9,238 nt of DNA from an uncultured Erysipelotrichaceae bacterium. GTDB taxonomy: Bacteria > Bacillota_I > Bacilli_A > RFN20 > CAG-826. Made by a program: the position numbers and the translations under genes. The notes below the pieces were generated by a model. That model was not told the DNA's origin. It made no database searches and saw nothing but the letters and a program-made list of their open reading frames with translations. Shown here piece by piece: positions 1 to 6,078 of the stretch. Where the stretch lies: contig CACZNF010000039.1 of NCBI GenBank assembly GCA_902782395.1, positions 1 through 9,238 of the forward strand, in the 5' to 3' direction. Position 1 is the first letter of the stretch, and every line of letters begins with the position of its first letter.

Positions 1-18
1 GTTTTTAATTGATAGCAT
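1..18 (-). CDS. Start of a truncated gene, possibly an ABC transporter ATP-binding protein
   Basis: Only the first six codons lie in the window; they encode MLSIKN and the gene continues past the left edge. The start is well supported: an AGGAGG ribosome-binding site at 24-29 (minus strand) sits 5 nt before the ATG, and a good promoter lies upstream. The opening M-L-x-I-K-N resembles the start of many ABC transporter ATPases, where this beta-strand precedes the Walker A motif, but six residues cannot establish a family. The gene follows the lipoprotein gene in the same direction and has its own promoter and operator-like palindrome. The start is fairly sure; the function is a guess. Confidence 0.55.
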
Positions 19-36
19 ATAGGCCTCCTAACAGAT

Positions 37-59
37 GCGTATTAATACGATTAGTACAC
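37..59. promoter_or_regulatory. Probable repressor operator (imperfect 23-bp palindrome)
   Basis: On the minus strand the half-sites GTGTACTAAT and ATTAATACGC flank a 3-nt centre. The reverse complement of the second, GCGTATTAAT, matches the first at 8 of 10 positions. Inside it, cgtattaatacg (38-49) is a perfect 12-bp palindrome. The site starts just downstream of the predicted transcription start, a typical place for a repressor. GTAnTAAT-type half-sites recall those of GntR/YtrA-family regulators, which often control ABC transporters; that link is inference. Confidence 0.45.
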
Positions 60-69
60 TCTGAAAAAC

Positions 70-99
70 ATTATATGACGATTAATATAAACCTGTCTA
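70..99 (-). promoter_or_regulatory. Sigma-A type promoter of the truncated left-edge gene
   Basis: On the minus strand TAGACA (94-99, 5 of 6 matches to the -35 consensus) is followed after 18 nt by a perfect TATAAT (70-75). The predicted transcript start is near position 63, giving a leader of about 45 nt before the ATG at 18. The promoter lies in the gap after the lipoprotein stop codon. An AT-only inverted repeat (tataaa-ttc-tttata, 98-112) abuts the -35 box; it is too weak to call a terminator. Confidence 0.65.
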
Positions 100-129
100 T
101 AAATTCTTTATAAATTATTATTTTTTGAT

Positions 130-1695
130 TTAATTGTTAAAAAGTGATGAAAAATCAGCGTCTGAAAATATTTCAAAGACATAATGAGCATCCTTATCAA
201 TGAATCTCTTTTTGCCGACGACATAATAATAGGCGCCTCTAATTTCAAATCTATGAGTTGCTTCGTAGTGTTCATTTGAGCTAATGACTTTCTTTGTGAA
301 AAGGAAATCTTCTGGATGATTAATTATCGTTACATCTTCACCCACAAGAGAGTGCATACCTAACGATTTAACTGCACTATCAAAGAAGTATGACTTAGAA
401 TCCGCTTTGTTAGTGTCAGCATTAATAATGACTTCTTGGCCGGTATAATATCTGTAATTTATATATAAATATTTACCCACAATCTCAAAGAAGAAATTAC
501 CTTTATCAGTCTTTAAGATATATGTGTAATGTTTAGTGGATTCAAATAAGAAACTACTAGGATCTATTTCTGCAAAATAGTTATCAAAACCATATGTTAC
601 TGTGGATAAACTAGTTTCACTAGTGAAGGCGTATAGCGTGCCGATACCATAATTACCATCAGAAACACTTGTTCCTGGTAATTCTTCTTTAATGTTTAAT
701 TCATTGATTACGGGTTCGTTTTCTTTTGGCCAACCAATTAGTTCTCCAAGAGTGTGTTGTTTAAATGGCAAAGCATTGTCATCTAAAAGATTAAATACTA
801 AAGTCTTTTCAAATCCTGAGAATTCTAGTTTCAAAGTGGAATTTCTGAGGTTTCCTGCAAAGCTGAACATATATAAAAATGGATTTTTTGACTTCTCTAT
901 TGATACGCTTACGTTAGATGGTGAAAAGCTCACAGGAGTACTTAAAGAACCTGGATAAACTGTTTGCAATGTTTCCTCAACATCAACATGCAATAAGTAA
1001 TTGTATGTTTTATCCACATTATAAGTGTACTTATCGCCTTGCTTATTGACCGCGACTGGTGTGTTATTAGGATCCGCAAAAGTCAGTTTGACATCCATAT
1101 TAGCGATATTAAAATAGTTATCCCATTTGATATCAACTACACCATTTTTATATTCGAGTTGACCTTCGCCATAATGATCATCGTTATAACGTTTATTAGT
1201 TTTAAAAACTCTTAATTCTTTATCTTTTATTTCAAAATAGAGACCATAGACATTGATATAGGTTCGCTCATTGTTAAATATCTCTTTTTTATTTTTATAA
1301 TCAAAAATTCTTAAGTATGTCCGTGTAGAGCCAGAATTGGTTCGCTCAGTAAAACAAAAATCACGATAACCATCATCGTTAGCGTCGTATAGATAAAGCG
1401 CCATCCCTATGTCAGCGAAAGCATTTCCTAAAGGGTCAATAATTTTGCCGTCGTCCACTTTAAAATAGTCACTGCTAAATTCCTTGACAGTGAAGTTTAA
1501 TGTTTCAGGATAGCCATCATCTAAATAAGCATCATACACTTTAGTGGCTTCAATTTTTTCAATAGGATCAAAGGAAGGTGTATAACAGGATGTTGGTGTG
1601 GGCTTGTAGTAAGTTTGTGAGCCTTTAGAACACCCGACGATTAAAGGCAAAGATAGAAAAGCTACTAATAGACGTAAGAATGTTTGTTTTTTCAT
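130..1695 (-). CDS. Secreted lipoprotein of unknown function
   Basis: A 521-residue protein with a type II signal peptide: MKK, a hydrophobic stretch (about residues 6-20) and lipobox I-V-G-C with Cys22 as the predicted lipidated residue, so it should be anchored on the outer face of the membrane. The ATG at 1695 is chosen over the in-frame TTG at 1698 because AAGGAGG (1703-1709) is 7 nt from the ATG but only 4 nt from the TTG. A D-A-N-D-D-G-Y-R-D segment at about residues 104-112 resembles a calcium-binding loop of the DxNxDG kind. Two C-terminal stretches, about 378-417 and 460-499, share a PxxFLF...FEIxGxYxY pattern and may be a degenerate repeat. The rest appears rich in aromatic residues and beta-strands. 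I recognise no enzymatic motif or named family. No convincing promoter or terminator was found. The gene follows clpB but is separated from it by a strong terminator. Confidence 0.85.
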   Translation of the reverse strand: MKKQTFLRLLVAFLSLPLIVGCSKGSQTYYKPTPTSCYTPSFDPIEKIEATKVYDAYLDDGYPETLNFTVKEFSSDYFKVDDGKIIDPLGNAFADIGMALYLYDANDDGYRDFCFTERTNSGSTRTYLRIFDYKNKKEIFNNERTYINVYGLYFEIKDKELRVFKTNKRYNDDHYGEGQLEYKNGVVDIKWDNYFNIANMDVKLTFADPNNTPVAVNKQGDKYTYNVDKTYNYLLHVDVEETLQTVYPGSLSTPVSFSPSNVSVSIEKSKNPFLYMFSFAGNLRNSTLKLEFSGFEKTLVFNLLDDNALPFKQHTLGELIGWPKENEPVINELNIKEELPGTSVSDGNYGIGTLYAFTSETSLSTVTYGFDNYFAEIDPSSFLFESTKHYTYILKTDKGNFFFEIVGKYLYINYRYYTGQEVIINADTNKADSKSYFFDSAVKSLGMHSLVGEDVTIINHPEDFLFTKKVISSNEHYEATHRFEIRGAYYYVVGKKRFIDKDAHYVFEIFSDADFSSLFNN

Positions 1696-1843
1696 CAATT
1701 TGCCTCCTTAAGTTTTATACACCATAAAAGATGCTTTCACCTATTAGACAAATAATGAGCGTCAATCTGCTAAAAAAGTTCTGTTTATATCGAACTAATT
1801 GTGTTTATCTAAGGACTAAACTTATTAATATCAGGAGTTCCAC

Positions 1844-1872
1844 AAAAAAAGAAAACCACCCGAAGGTGGCTT
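1844..1872 (-). terminator. Rho-independent terminator of clpB
   Basis: On the minus strand an 8-bp stem (AAGCCACC / GGTGGTTT, one G-U pair) closes a TTCG loop in the very stable C(UUCG)G context. It is followed by TTTTCTTTTTTT. It begins 8 nt after the clpB stop codon. There is no T-run on the plus strand, so it acts in one direction. Confidence 0.93.
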
Positions 1873-1880
1873 CCCTAAGA

Positions 1881-3995
1881 TTAAACTTGTTTGACTATGA
1901 CTTCTTGGCCGTTATAATCAACTGAGTATTTGTGTTTGGTGTCAACCTCTTGTGAAATAATCTTATTCGCAATAATGGTCTCCACTTTATTCTGGATGAA
2001 TCTCTTAATCGGTCTCGCACCATAGATTGGTGAATAAGCACTATCGAGGATCCAACTCTTTAAAGCGTCAGAGAATTCAAACGAATAATAAGATTCTTTT
2101 AATCTATCATTGAGATTGTTAAGCATCTTATCAACAATCTTAGATTGAGTCTCTTTAGATAATGGGGAGAAGTACACTATTTCATCGATACGATTTAAGA
2201 ACTCAGGCTTAAAGGTTTGATGTAATAATCCTTCCACTTTATCTCTTTCATTATTGAGGAGATATTCACTACCTAAATTACTAGTCATGATGATAATCGT
2301 ATTCTTGAAGTCCACGACTCTTCCTTGACTATCGGTAAGTCTCCCATCATCTAACATTTGTAGTAACAAATTAAAGACTTCGGGATGAGCTTTTTCGATT
2401 TCATCGAATAAGACGATAGAATAAGGATTTCTTCTCACTTTCTCCGTGAGTTGTCCGCCTTCTTCATATCCGACATATCCTGGAGGGGCACCAATAAGAC
2501 GAGAAGTGCTATATTTCTCCATATATTCACTCATATCGATACGGATGATATGACTCTCCGAATCGAACAAGGATTCCGCCAAAGCACGAGCGACTTCGGT
2601 TTTACCCACACCAGTAGGACCTAAGAACAAGAAACTACCGATGGGTCGATTGCTATCTTTAATCCCCGCTCTCTGACGGAGAATCGCATCGCTAACTAAA
2701 GTTAAAGCTTCGTCTTGACCGATTACTCTCTTTGATAAAGTCTTCTTTAAATCGAGAACTTTCTCTCTATCGCCTTTTTCAATCTTGCTGAGAGGGATGT
2801 TGGTCATACGAGAGATAATCTTCGCGATTTGTTCTTCATCCACGACTTCGGATAAGAGTTTCTTCTCGCTTTGAGAATTATCGTTCTCTTTTAATTTCTT
2901 CTCTAATTCTGGGATGATCTTATATTGTAATTCACCCGCTTTTTCGTATTCGGAATGACTTAAAGCGACATCCAAATCAAACTTCGCTTTTTCGAGTTTC
3001 TCTTTTATGTCTTTAACTTTGAGAATTTCATCTTTCTCAGTTTTCCATCTCTTCTTGAGTTCGTTATCTTTCTCGTTAAGAGAAGAGAGTTCTTTTTCGA
3101 CATCCGCGAGTCTCTTCTTGCTCGCTTCATCACTCTCCTTCTTTAAAGCAGCCTTTTCAATCTCTAATTGCCTAATCTTTCTCTCTAATTCATCGAGTTC
3201 GCTAGGCATAGAGGCGAGTTCCACTTTGATGGAAGCACAAGCTTCATCCACTAAGTCGATAGCTTTATCAGGAAGGAAACGAGATGTTAAATAACGATTG
3301 GATAAACTTGCCGCGGCGATTAAAGCATTATCGGTAATCTTCACACCATGGAATGATTCGAACCTATTCTTTAATCCTCTTAATATAGAAATAGTATCTT
3401 CCACAGTCGGTTCATTGATAAGAACGGGTTGGAATCTTCTTTCTAGAGCGCGGTCCTTTTCAATATATTCACGATATTCTTTTAATGTCGTCGCCCCGAT
3501 ACAATCGATTTCTCCTCTCGCAAGCATCGGTTTGAGCATGTTAGAAGCATCAAGGGCACCATCCGCTCGACCGGCGCCGACAATGAGGTGGATCTCATCG
3601 ATAAAGAGAATGATTTTGCCTTCGCTTTCCTTAATTTTATTAAGGACTGCTTTTAATCTCTCTTCAAATTCACCACGGTATTTTGCACCCGCTACTAATG
3701 CGCCCATATCTAATTCATAAATAGTTTTATCCTTAAGTATGGTCGGCACATCATCTTTGACGATACGTTCCGCAAGACCTTCAAGTATTGCGGTTTTACC
3801 AACGCCAGGTTCACCTAAAAGAATGACGTTGTTTTTAGTTTTTCTGGCTAATATTTCAATGATTTTTCTAATTTCCTCATCACGACCGATGACGGGATCA
3901 ATTTTCCCTTTCTTAACTTCTTCGTTAATGTTACGGCCAAATTTTTGAAGGACATCTTTATCATTTTCATAGTCAGGCATTTGTTCCATTTGCAT
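1881..3995 (-). CDS. clpB: ClpB protein disaggregase, short form lacking the N-terminal domain
   Basis: Hexameric AAA+ ATPase that, with DnaK in the cytoplasm, extracts polypeptides from aggregates after heat stress. Of its 704 residues, NBD1 spans about 35-255: Walker A GEPGVGKT (61-68), pore loop KYRGEF with Tyr106, Walker B ILFIDEIH (129-136) and the arginine pair R186/R187. A charged coiled-coil M-domain (about 258-385) identifies ClpB rather than ClpA or ClpC. NBD2 has Walker A GPTGVGKT (459-466), pore loop [13 protein letters not shown] (502-514), Walker [11 protein letters not shown] (527-536) and sensor-2 GARPIKR (659-665). All ATPase motifs are intact. Full-length ClpB is about 860 residues; the missing part is the N-terminal Clp_N domain, as in mycoplasma ClpB. 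The start is firm: AAGGAGG (4004-4010) lies 8 nt before the ATG. CIRCE and a promoter lie directly upstream, so HrcA repression is expected. A terminator follows, so it is probably monocistronic. Confidence 0.97.
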   Translation of the reverse strand: MQMEQMPDYENDKDVLQKFGRNINEEVKKGKIDPVIGRDEEIRKIIEILARKTKNNVILLGEPGVGKTAILEGLAERIVKDDVPTILKDKTIYELDMGALVAGAKYRGEFEERLKAVLNKIKESEGKIILFIDEIHLIVGAGRADGALDASNMLKPMLARGEIDCIGATTLKEYREYIEKDRALERRFQPVLINEPTVEDTISILRGLKNRFESFHGVKITDNALIAAASLSNRYLTSRFLPDKAIDLVDEACASIKVELASMPSELDELERKIRQLEIEKAALKKESDEASKKRLADVEKELSSLNEKDNELKKRWKTEKDEILKVKDIKEKLEKAKFDLDVALSHSEYEKAGELQYKIIPELEKKLKENDNSQSEKKLLSEVVDEEQIAKIISRMTNIPLSKIEKGDREKVLDLKKTLSKRVIGQDEALTLVSDAILRQRAGIKDSNRPIGSFLFLGPTGVGKTEVARALAESLFDSESHIIRIDMSEYMEKYSTSRLIGAPPGYVGYEEGGQLTEKVRRNPYSIVLFDEIEKAHPEVFNLLLQMLDDGRLTDSQGRVVDFKNTIIIMTSNLGSEYLLNNERDKVEGLLHQTFKPEFLNRIDEIVYFSPLSKETQSKIVDKMLNNLNDRLKESYYSFEFSDALKSWILDSAYSPIYGARPIKRFIQNKVETIIANKIISQEVDTKHKYSVDYNGQEVIVKQV

Positions 3996-4020
3996 AAATT
4001 AATCCTCCTTTTATAACTCT

Positions 4021-4048
4021 ATTGTAGCACAAAATTAGCACTCGTTAA
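4021..4048 (-). promoter_or_regulatory. Promoter of clpB
   Basis: On the minus strand TTAACG (4043-4048, 4 of 6) is followed after 16 nt by TACAAT (4021-4026, 5 of 6), with a TG one base upstream of the -10 box (4028-4029), making it an extended -10 promoter. The -35 box falls in the CIRCE spacer plus the first base of the adjoining arm, and that arm fills the gap between -35 and -10. HrcA binding would therefore block RNA polymerase directly. Confidence 0.7.
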
Positions 4049-4061
4049 GTGAGAGTGCTAA
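4035..4061. promoter_or_regulatory. CIRCE operator (HrcA binding site)
   Basis: A perfect consensus inverted repeat: TTAGCACTC (4035-4043), 9-nt spacer, GAGTGCTAA (4053-4061). CIRCE is the known target of the HrcA heat-shock repressor. It overlaps the clpB promoter, and its inner edge lies 39 nt upstream of the clpB start codon. Confidence 0.97.
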
Positions 4062-4154
4062 AAATTTTATTAATAACTATGTTATTATTTTTTTGCATTT
4101 TATCTAGAAACACCCTTTTTATGTTCAAAAGCTTTGCAGTAAACAAGTTATAAA

Positions 4155-4187
4155 AATAAGAAAAAATGCCCATTTCTGAGCATTTTT
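4155..4187 (-). terminator. Rho-independent terminator after tRNA-Arg
   Basis: Inverted repeat aaaaatgc (4162-4169) / gcattttt (4180-4187), extended after one mismatch by two more pairs around a 4-nt loop. On the minus strand the stem runs into TTTTTTCTTATTTTT. It lies about 48 nt past the 3' end of the tRNA and would end transcription from the tRNA, and any read-through from uvrC, before the clpB promoter. Confidence 0.7.
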
Positions 4188-4221
4188 GCGGTTTTTCGCA
4201 TATTCCACTTTGTATCAAAGT
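4187..4221 (-). other. Two small hairpins in the tRNA-Arg trailer
   Basis: Between the tRNA 3' end and the terminator are two further perfect inverted repeats: actttg-tat-caaagt (4207-4221) and tgcg-gttttt-cgca (4187-4200). Together with the terminator stem they give three hairpins in about 60 nt. They may guide tRNA 3'-end processing or form a by-product RNA; there is no direct evidence of function. Confidence 0.35.
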
Positions 4222-4234
4222 ATGTATACGATTA

Positions 4235-4311
4235 TGGCACGCTTGAGGCGACTCGAACGCCTGACCCACAGCTTAGAAGGCTGTTGCTCTATCCAACTGA
4301 GCTACAAGCGC
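4235..4311 (-). tRNA. tRNA-Arg, anticodon TCT
   Basis: A full 77-nt cloverleaf with an encoded CCA (4235-4237 on the plus strand as tgg). The acceptor stem GCGCTTG/CAAGCGT pairs with one G-U at the end, D-arm GCTC/GAGC, anticodon stem ACAGC/GCTGT with loop CTTCTAA (anticodon 4275-4277), and T-stem AGGCG/CGCCT with loop TTCGAGT. It reads AGA and AGG codons. It lies 48 nt after the uvrC stop, in the same direction. Confidence 0.97.
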
Positions 4312-4326
4312 ATGTCAGCGATAACT

Positions 4327-4355
4327 ATATTAAATAAAAGTTAGTAGGTTTGCAA
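4327..4355 (-). promoter_or_regulatory. Possible promoter of tRNA-Arg
   Basis: On the minus strand TTGCAA (4350-4355, 4 of 6) and TAATAT (4327-4332, 4 of 6) are 17 nt apart, which would place the start about 9 nt before the mature tRNA. Both boxes are weak, and no terminator separates the tRNA from uvrC, so read-through transcription is equally possible. Confidence 0.35.
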
Positions 4356-4359
4356 GAAT

Positions 4360-6078
4360 TTAATGGAGTTTATTGTATAAAAGCTCCGCGACATCCTTAG
4401 GAAGGAGCTGACTAAGTTCTTCCACAGTGGCCTCTTTCAAGAGGTTGATATCAGGATAAGCTTTATTGATAAGCTCTTTTCTTTTAGAACCGAGACCTTT
4501 AATATCATCAAGCAATGATGACTTCATGTTCTTATTTCTTAATGATTGATGGAAAGTAATCGCAAAGCGATGGACTTCATCTTGCATTCTAGTGAGCATA
4601 AAGAAGATGTTTTTATTTTCGATATCGTAAATATTTCCATTAATGTCCATTAATCCCGCGGTTTGGTGTTTATTGTTTTTCACTAAGCCAAAAAGATTAA
4701 TGGAAACTTCCGCTTTTGCTAAAGCAAGAGAAGCCGCTTTGATTTGGTTAAGACCACCATCGACCAAGATTAAATCTGGAAGAGTTTGTCCTTCATCTTT
4801 CATGCGTTTGTATCGACGATAAACAATTTCTTCCATGCTCTTGAGGTCATCCCTAGCCTCATCGTGTTCAATGTGATATTTACGGTATAACTTTTTCGCC
4901 GGTTCACCATTAATAAACACTACCGCCGCGCCGACTGGGGAGGAACCTTGTAAATGCGAGTTATCAAATAGTTCAATTCTTAATGGTGTTTCAATATTAA
5001 TGATATGTCCTAACTCCTCTAGCTGAGCTAGCTTATCACTATCAAGCTTGCTAGAAAGGAAATACTCATCTAAGGCGTTATTCGCGTTTTGTTTCGCGGT
5101 TAAAATCAAATCATGAATCTTGCCTTTGGAAACACTATAAATATTTGGATCAATTAAATCAGAGAGTAAGTCCACGACTGTTTCGTTATTAATAACCACT
5201 TCTTGAGGATATGGAACATTTTGGTAGAACTGGAGAATAAGGTCTGCCACTTGTTCTTCGTTATTATCAAATTCTTCCACAATATAGACTTTTTTATCCA
5301 AAAGCGTCCCTCTACGGAACAAAAGAACGGCGAGCGATAAATAACCCTCTCTTGTGGAAAAGGCGAAAATATCGCGGTCTTTTTTATCATTAGTCTCGAC
5401 ATTTTGCTGAATGTTGATGTGATTAATCGCATCCAAAACGGTTTTATAGTCTTTCGCAGCCTCGTAATCCATCTTCCTAGAAGCTTCTAGCATCTTATTA
5501 GTGATATCTCTTTTGACATCAGCGTTATTTCCACGCATAAAGGATTTGACTTGTTCACGCATCTCATCTTCTTTTTCTTTAGGGATATCGTTAATACAAG
5601 GGGCTAAGCATTGACCCAAGTGGTAATATAGGCACGCAGTACTAGGAATATTTTTACATTTCCTTAAAGGAAAAATCTTGTTTAATAAGTCGATTGTTTC
5701 ATAAGCTGAACTACTTCTTGGGAAAGGACCAAAGTAATCGTAGTTTTTATCTTTGGTGTTTCTTTTAATTTGTAAATATGGATAGCCAGTCTTTCTAATA
5801 GCGATATATGGATAATGACTACCATCCTTTAGAAGGATATTAAACTTTGGATAATGCGTTTGGATGAGATTCATCTCAAGGATGAGAGCTTCTTTTTCGT
5901 TATTAGTAATAATCGTTTCGAAATATTCCGCTTCAAAGGCCATCTTAGCGACTTTGCCCACTTGTGGTCTAAGAAAGTATTGGCTCACTCTTTTATAGAG
6001 GTCTTTGGCTTTGCAATTCTTTCTTTCATTATTTAAAGAGCACCACTGTGCAGCCTCCACCGCCTTCGTGTTCTCCAC
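4360..6078 (-). CDS. uvrC: Excinuclease ABC subunit C, 5' end disrupted
   Basis: UvrC makes both incisions around DNA lesions after UvrA and UvrB in nucleotide excision repair. The open frame is 572 codons, but only residues from about 23 (KAKDLYKRV) align with the family; residues 1-22 are out-of-frame translation of the mutS2 end and junction. The GIY and YVG tyrosine motifs of the N-terminal nuclease are missing, although its later Arg30, Glu68 and Asn80 remain. Downstream everything looks intact: four cluster cysteines (141, 149, 157, 161), the UvrB-binding UVR motif (about 187-221), the RNase H-like nuclease (IELFDNSHLQG 369-379; DLILVDGG 435-442; His503) and C-terminal HhH repeats (about 521-558). 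No start codon with a ribosome-binding site fits this frame. The first internal ATG after the junction is Met46 (5943). As assembled it is probably a damaged gene that has lost 3' incision, unless the junction is an assembly error. Confidence 0.85.
   Translation of the reverse strand: MENTKAVEAAQWCSLNNERKNCKAKDLYKRVSQYFLRPQVGKVAKMAFEAEYFETIITNNEKEALILEMNLIQTHYPKFNILLKDGSHYPYIAIRKTGYPYLQIKRNTKDKNYDYFGPFPRSSSAYETIDLLNKIFPLRKCKNIPSTACLYYHLGQCLAPCINDIPKEKEDEMREQVKSFMRGNNADVKRDITNKMLEASRKMDYEAAKDYKTVLDAINHINIQQNVETNDKKDRDIFAFSTREGYLSLAVLLFRRGTLLDKKVYIVEEFDNNEEQVADLILQFYQNVPYPQEVVINNETVVDLLSDLIDPNIYSVSKGKIHDLILTAKQNANNALDEYFLSSKLDSDKLAQLEELGHIINIETPLRIELFDNSHLQGSSPVGAAVVFINGEPAKKLYRKYHIEHDEARDDLKSMEEIVYRRYKRMKDEGQTLPDLILVDGGLNQIKAASLALAKAEVSINLFGLVKNNKHQTAGLMDINGNIYDIENKNIFFMLTRMQDEVHRFAITFHQSLRNKNMKSSLLDDIKGLGSKRKELINKAYPDINLLKEATVEELSQLLPKDVAELLYNKLH
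5985..6029 (-). pseudogene. uvrC: Detached uvrC start: MKERIA reading frame ended by frameshift
   Basis: An ATG at 6027-6029 shares one base with the mutS2 stop (TAATG), the usual arrangement for translational coupling. It encodes MKERIA, a plausible UvrC beginning, but after GCAAAG the frame runs on as KPKTSIKE and ends at TGA (5985-5987) after 14 codons. The same bases in another frame read KAKDLYKRV, the UvrC sequence expected about 27 residues later. This is best read as the original uvrC start, cut off by a deletion at a GCAAAG repeat. Confidence 0.65.

Noticed and set aside
98..112. tataaa-ttc-tttata as a terminator of the lipoprotein gene
   Set aside because: The stem is only A-T pairs, is not followed by a T-run in the right direction, and overlaps the next promoter's -35 box.
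1738..1768. TTGACG on the minus strand upstream of the lipoprotein gene as a -35 box
   Set aside because: No acceptable -10 box lies 16-18 nt downstream; the nearest candidate, TAATAG, is only 13 nt away.
1731..1925. 64-codon plus-strand frame between the lipoprotein gene and clpB
   Set aside because: It crosses the clpB terminator and runs into the 3' end of clpB; there is no ribosome-binding site or familiar sequence.
3007..3948. Plus-strand reading frames opposite clpB
   Set aside because: They are Ser/Leu/Ile-rich mirror frames of the clpB coding strand, without ribosome-binding sites or recognisable domains.
4071..4087. Inverted repeat taataac-tat-gttatta upstream of the clpB promoter
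   Set aside because: It is AT-rich, of a kind common by chance at this base composition, and matches no heat-shock operator I know, such as CtsR.
4045..4269. 74-codon minus-strand reading frame
   Set aside because: It begins inside the tRNA-Arg gene, runs through the trailer hairpins and terminator and into CIRCE, and has no ribosome-binding site.
6005..6078. ATG at 6078 as the genuine uvrC start
   Set aside because: The 22 codons from it to the junction are mutS2 coding sequence in another frame plus junction bases, with no UvrC similarity and no placed ribosome-binding site.
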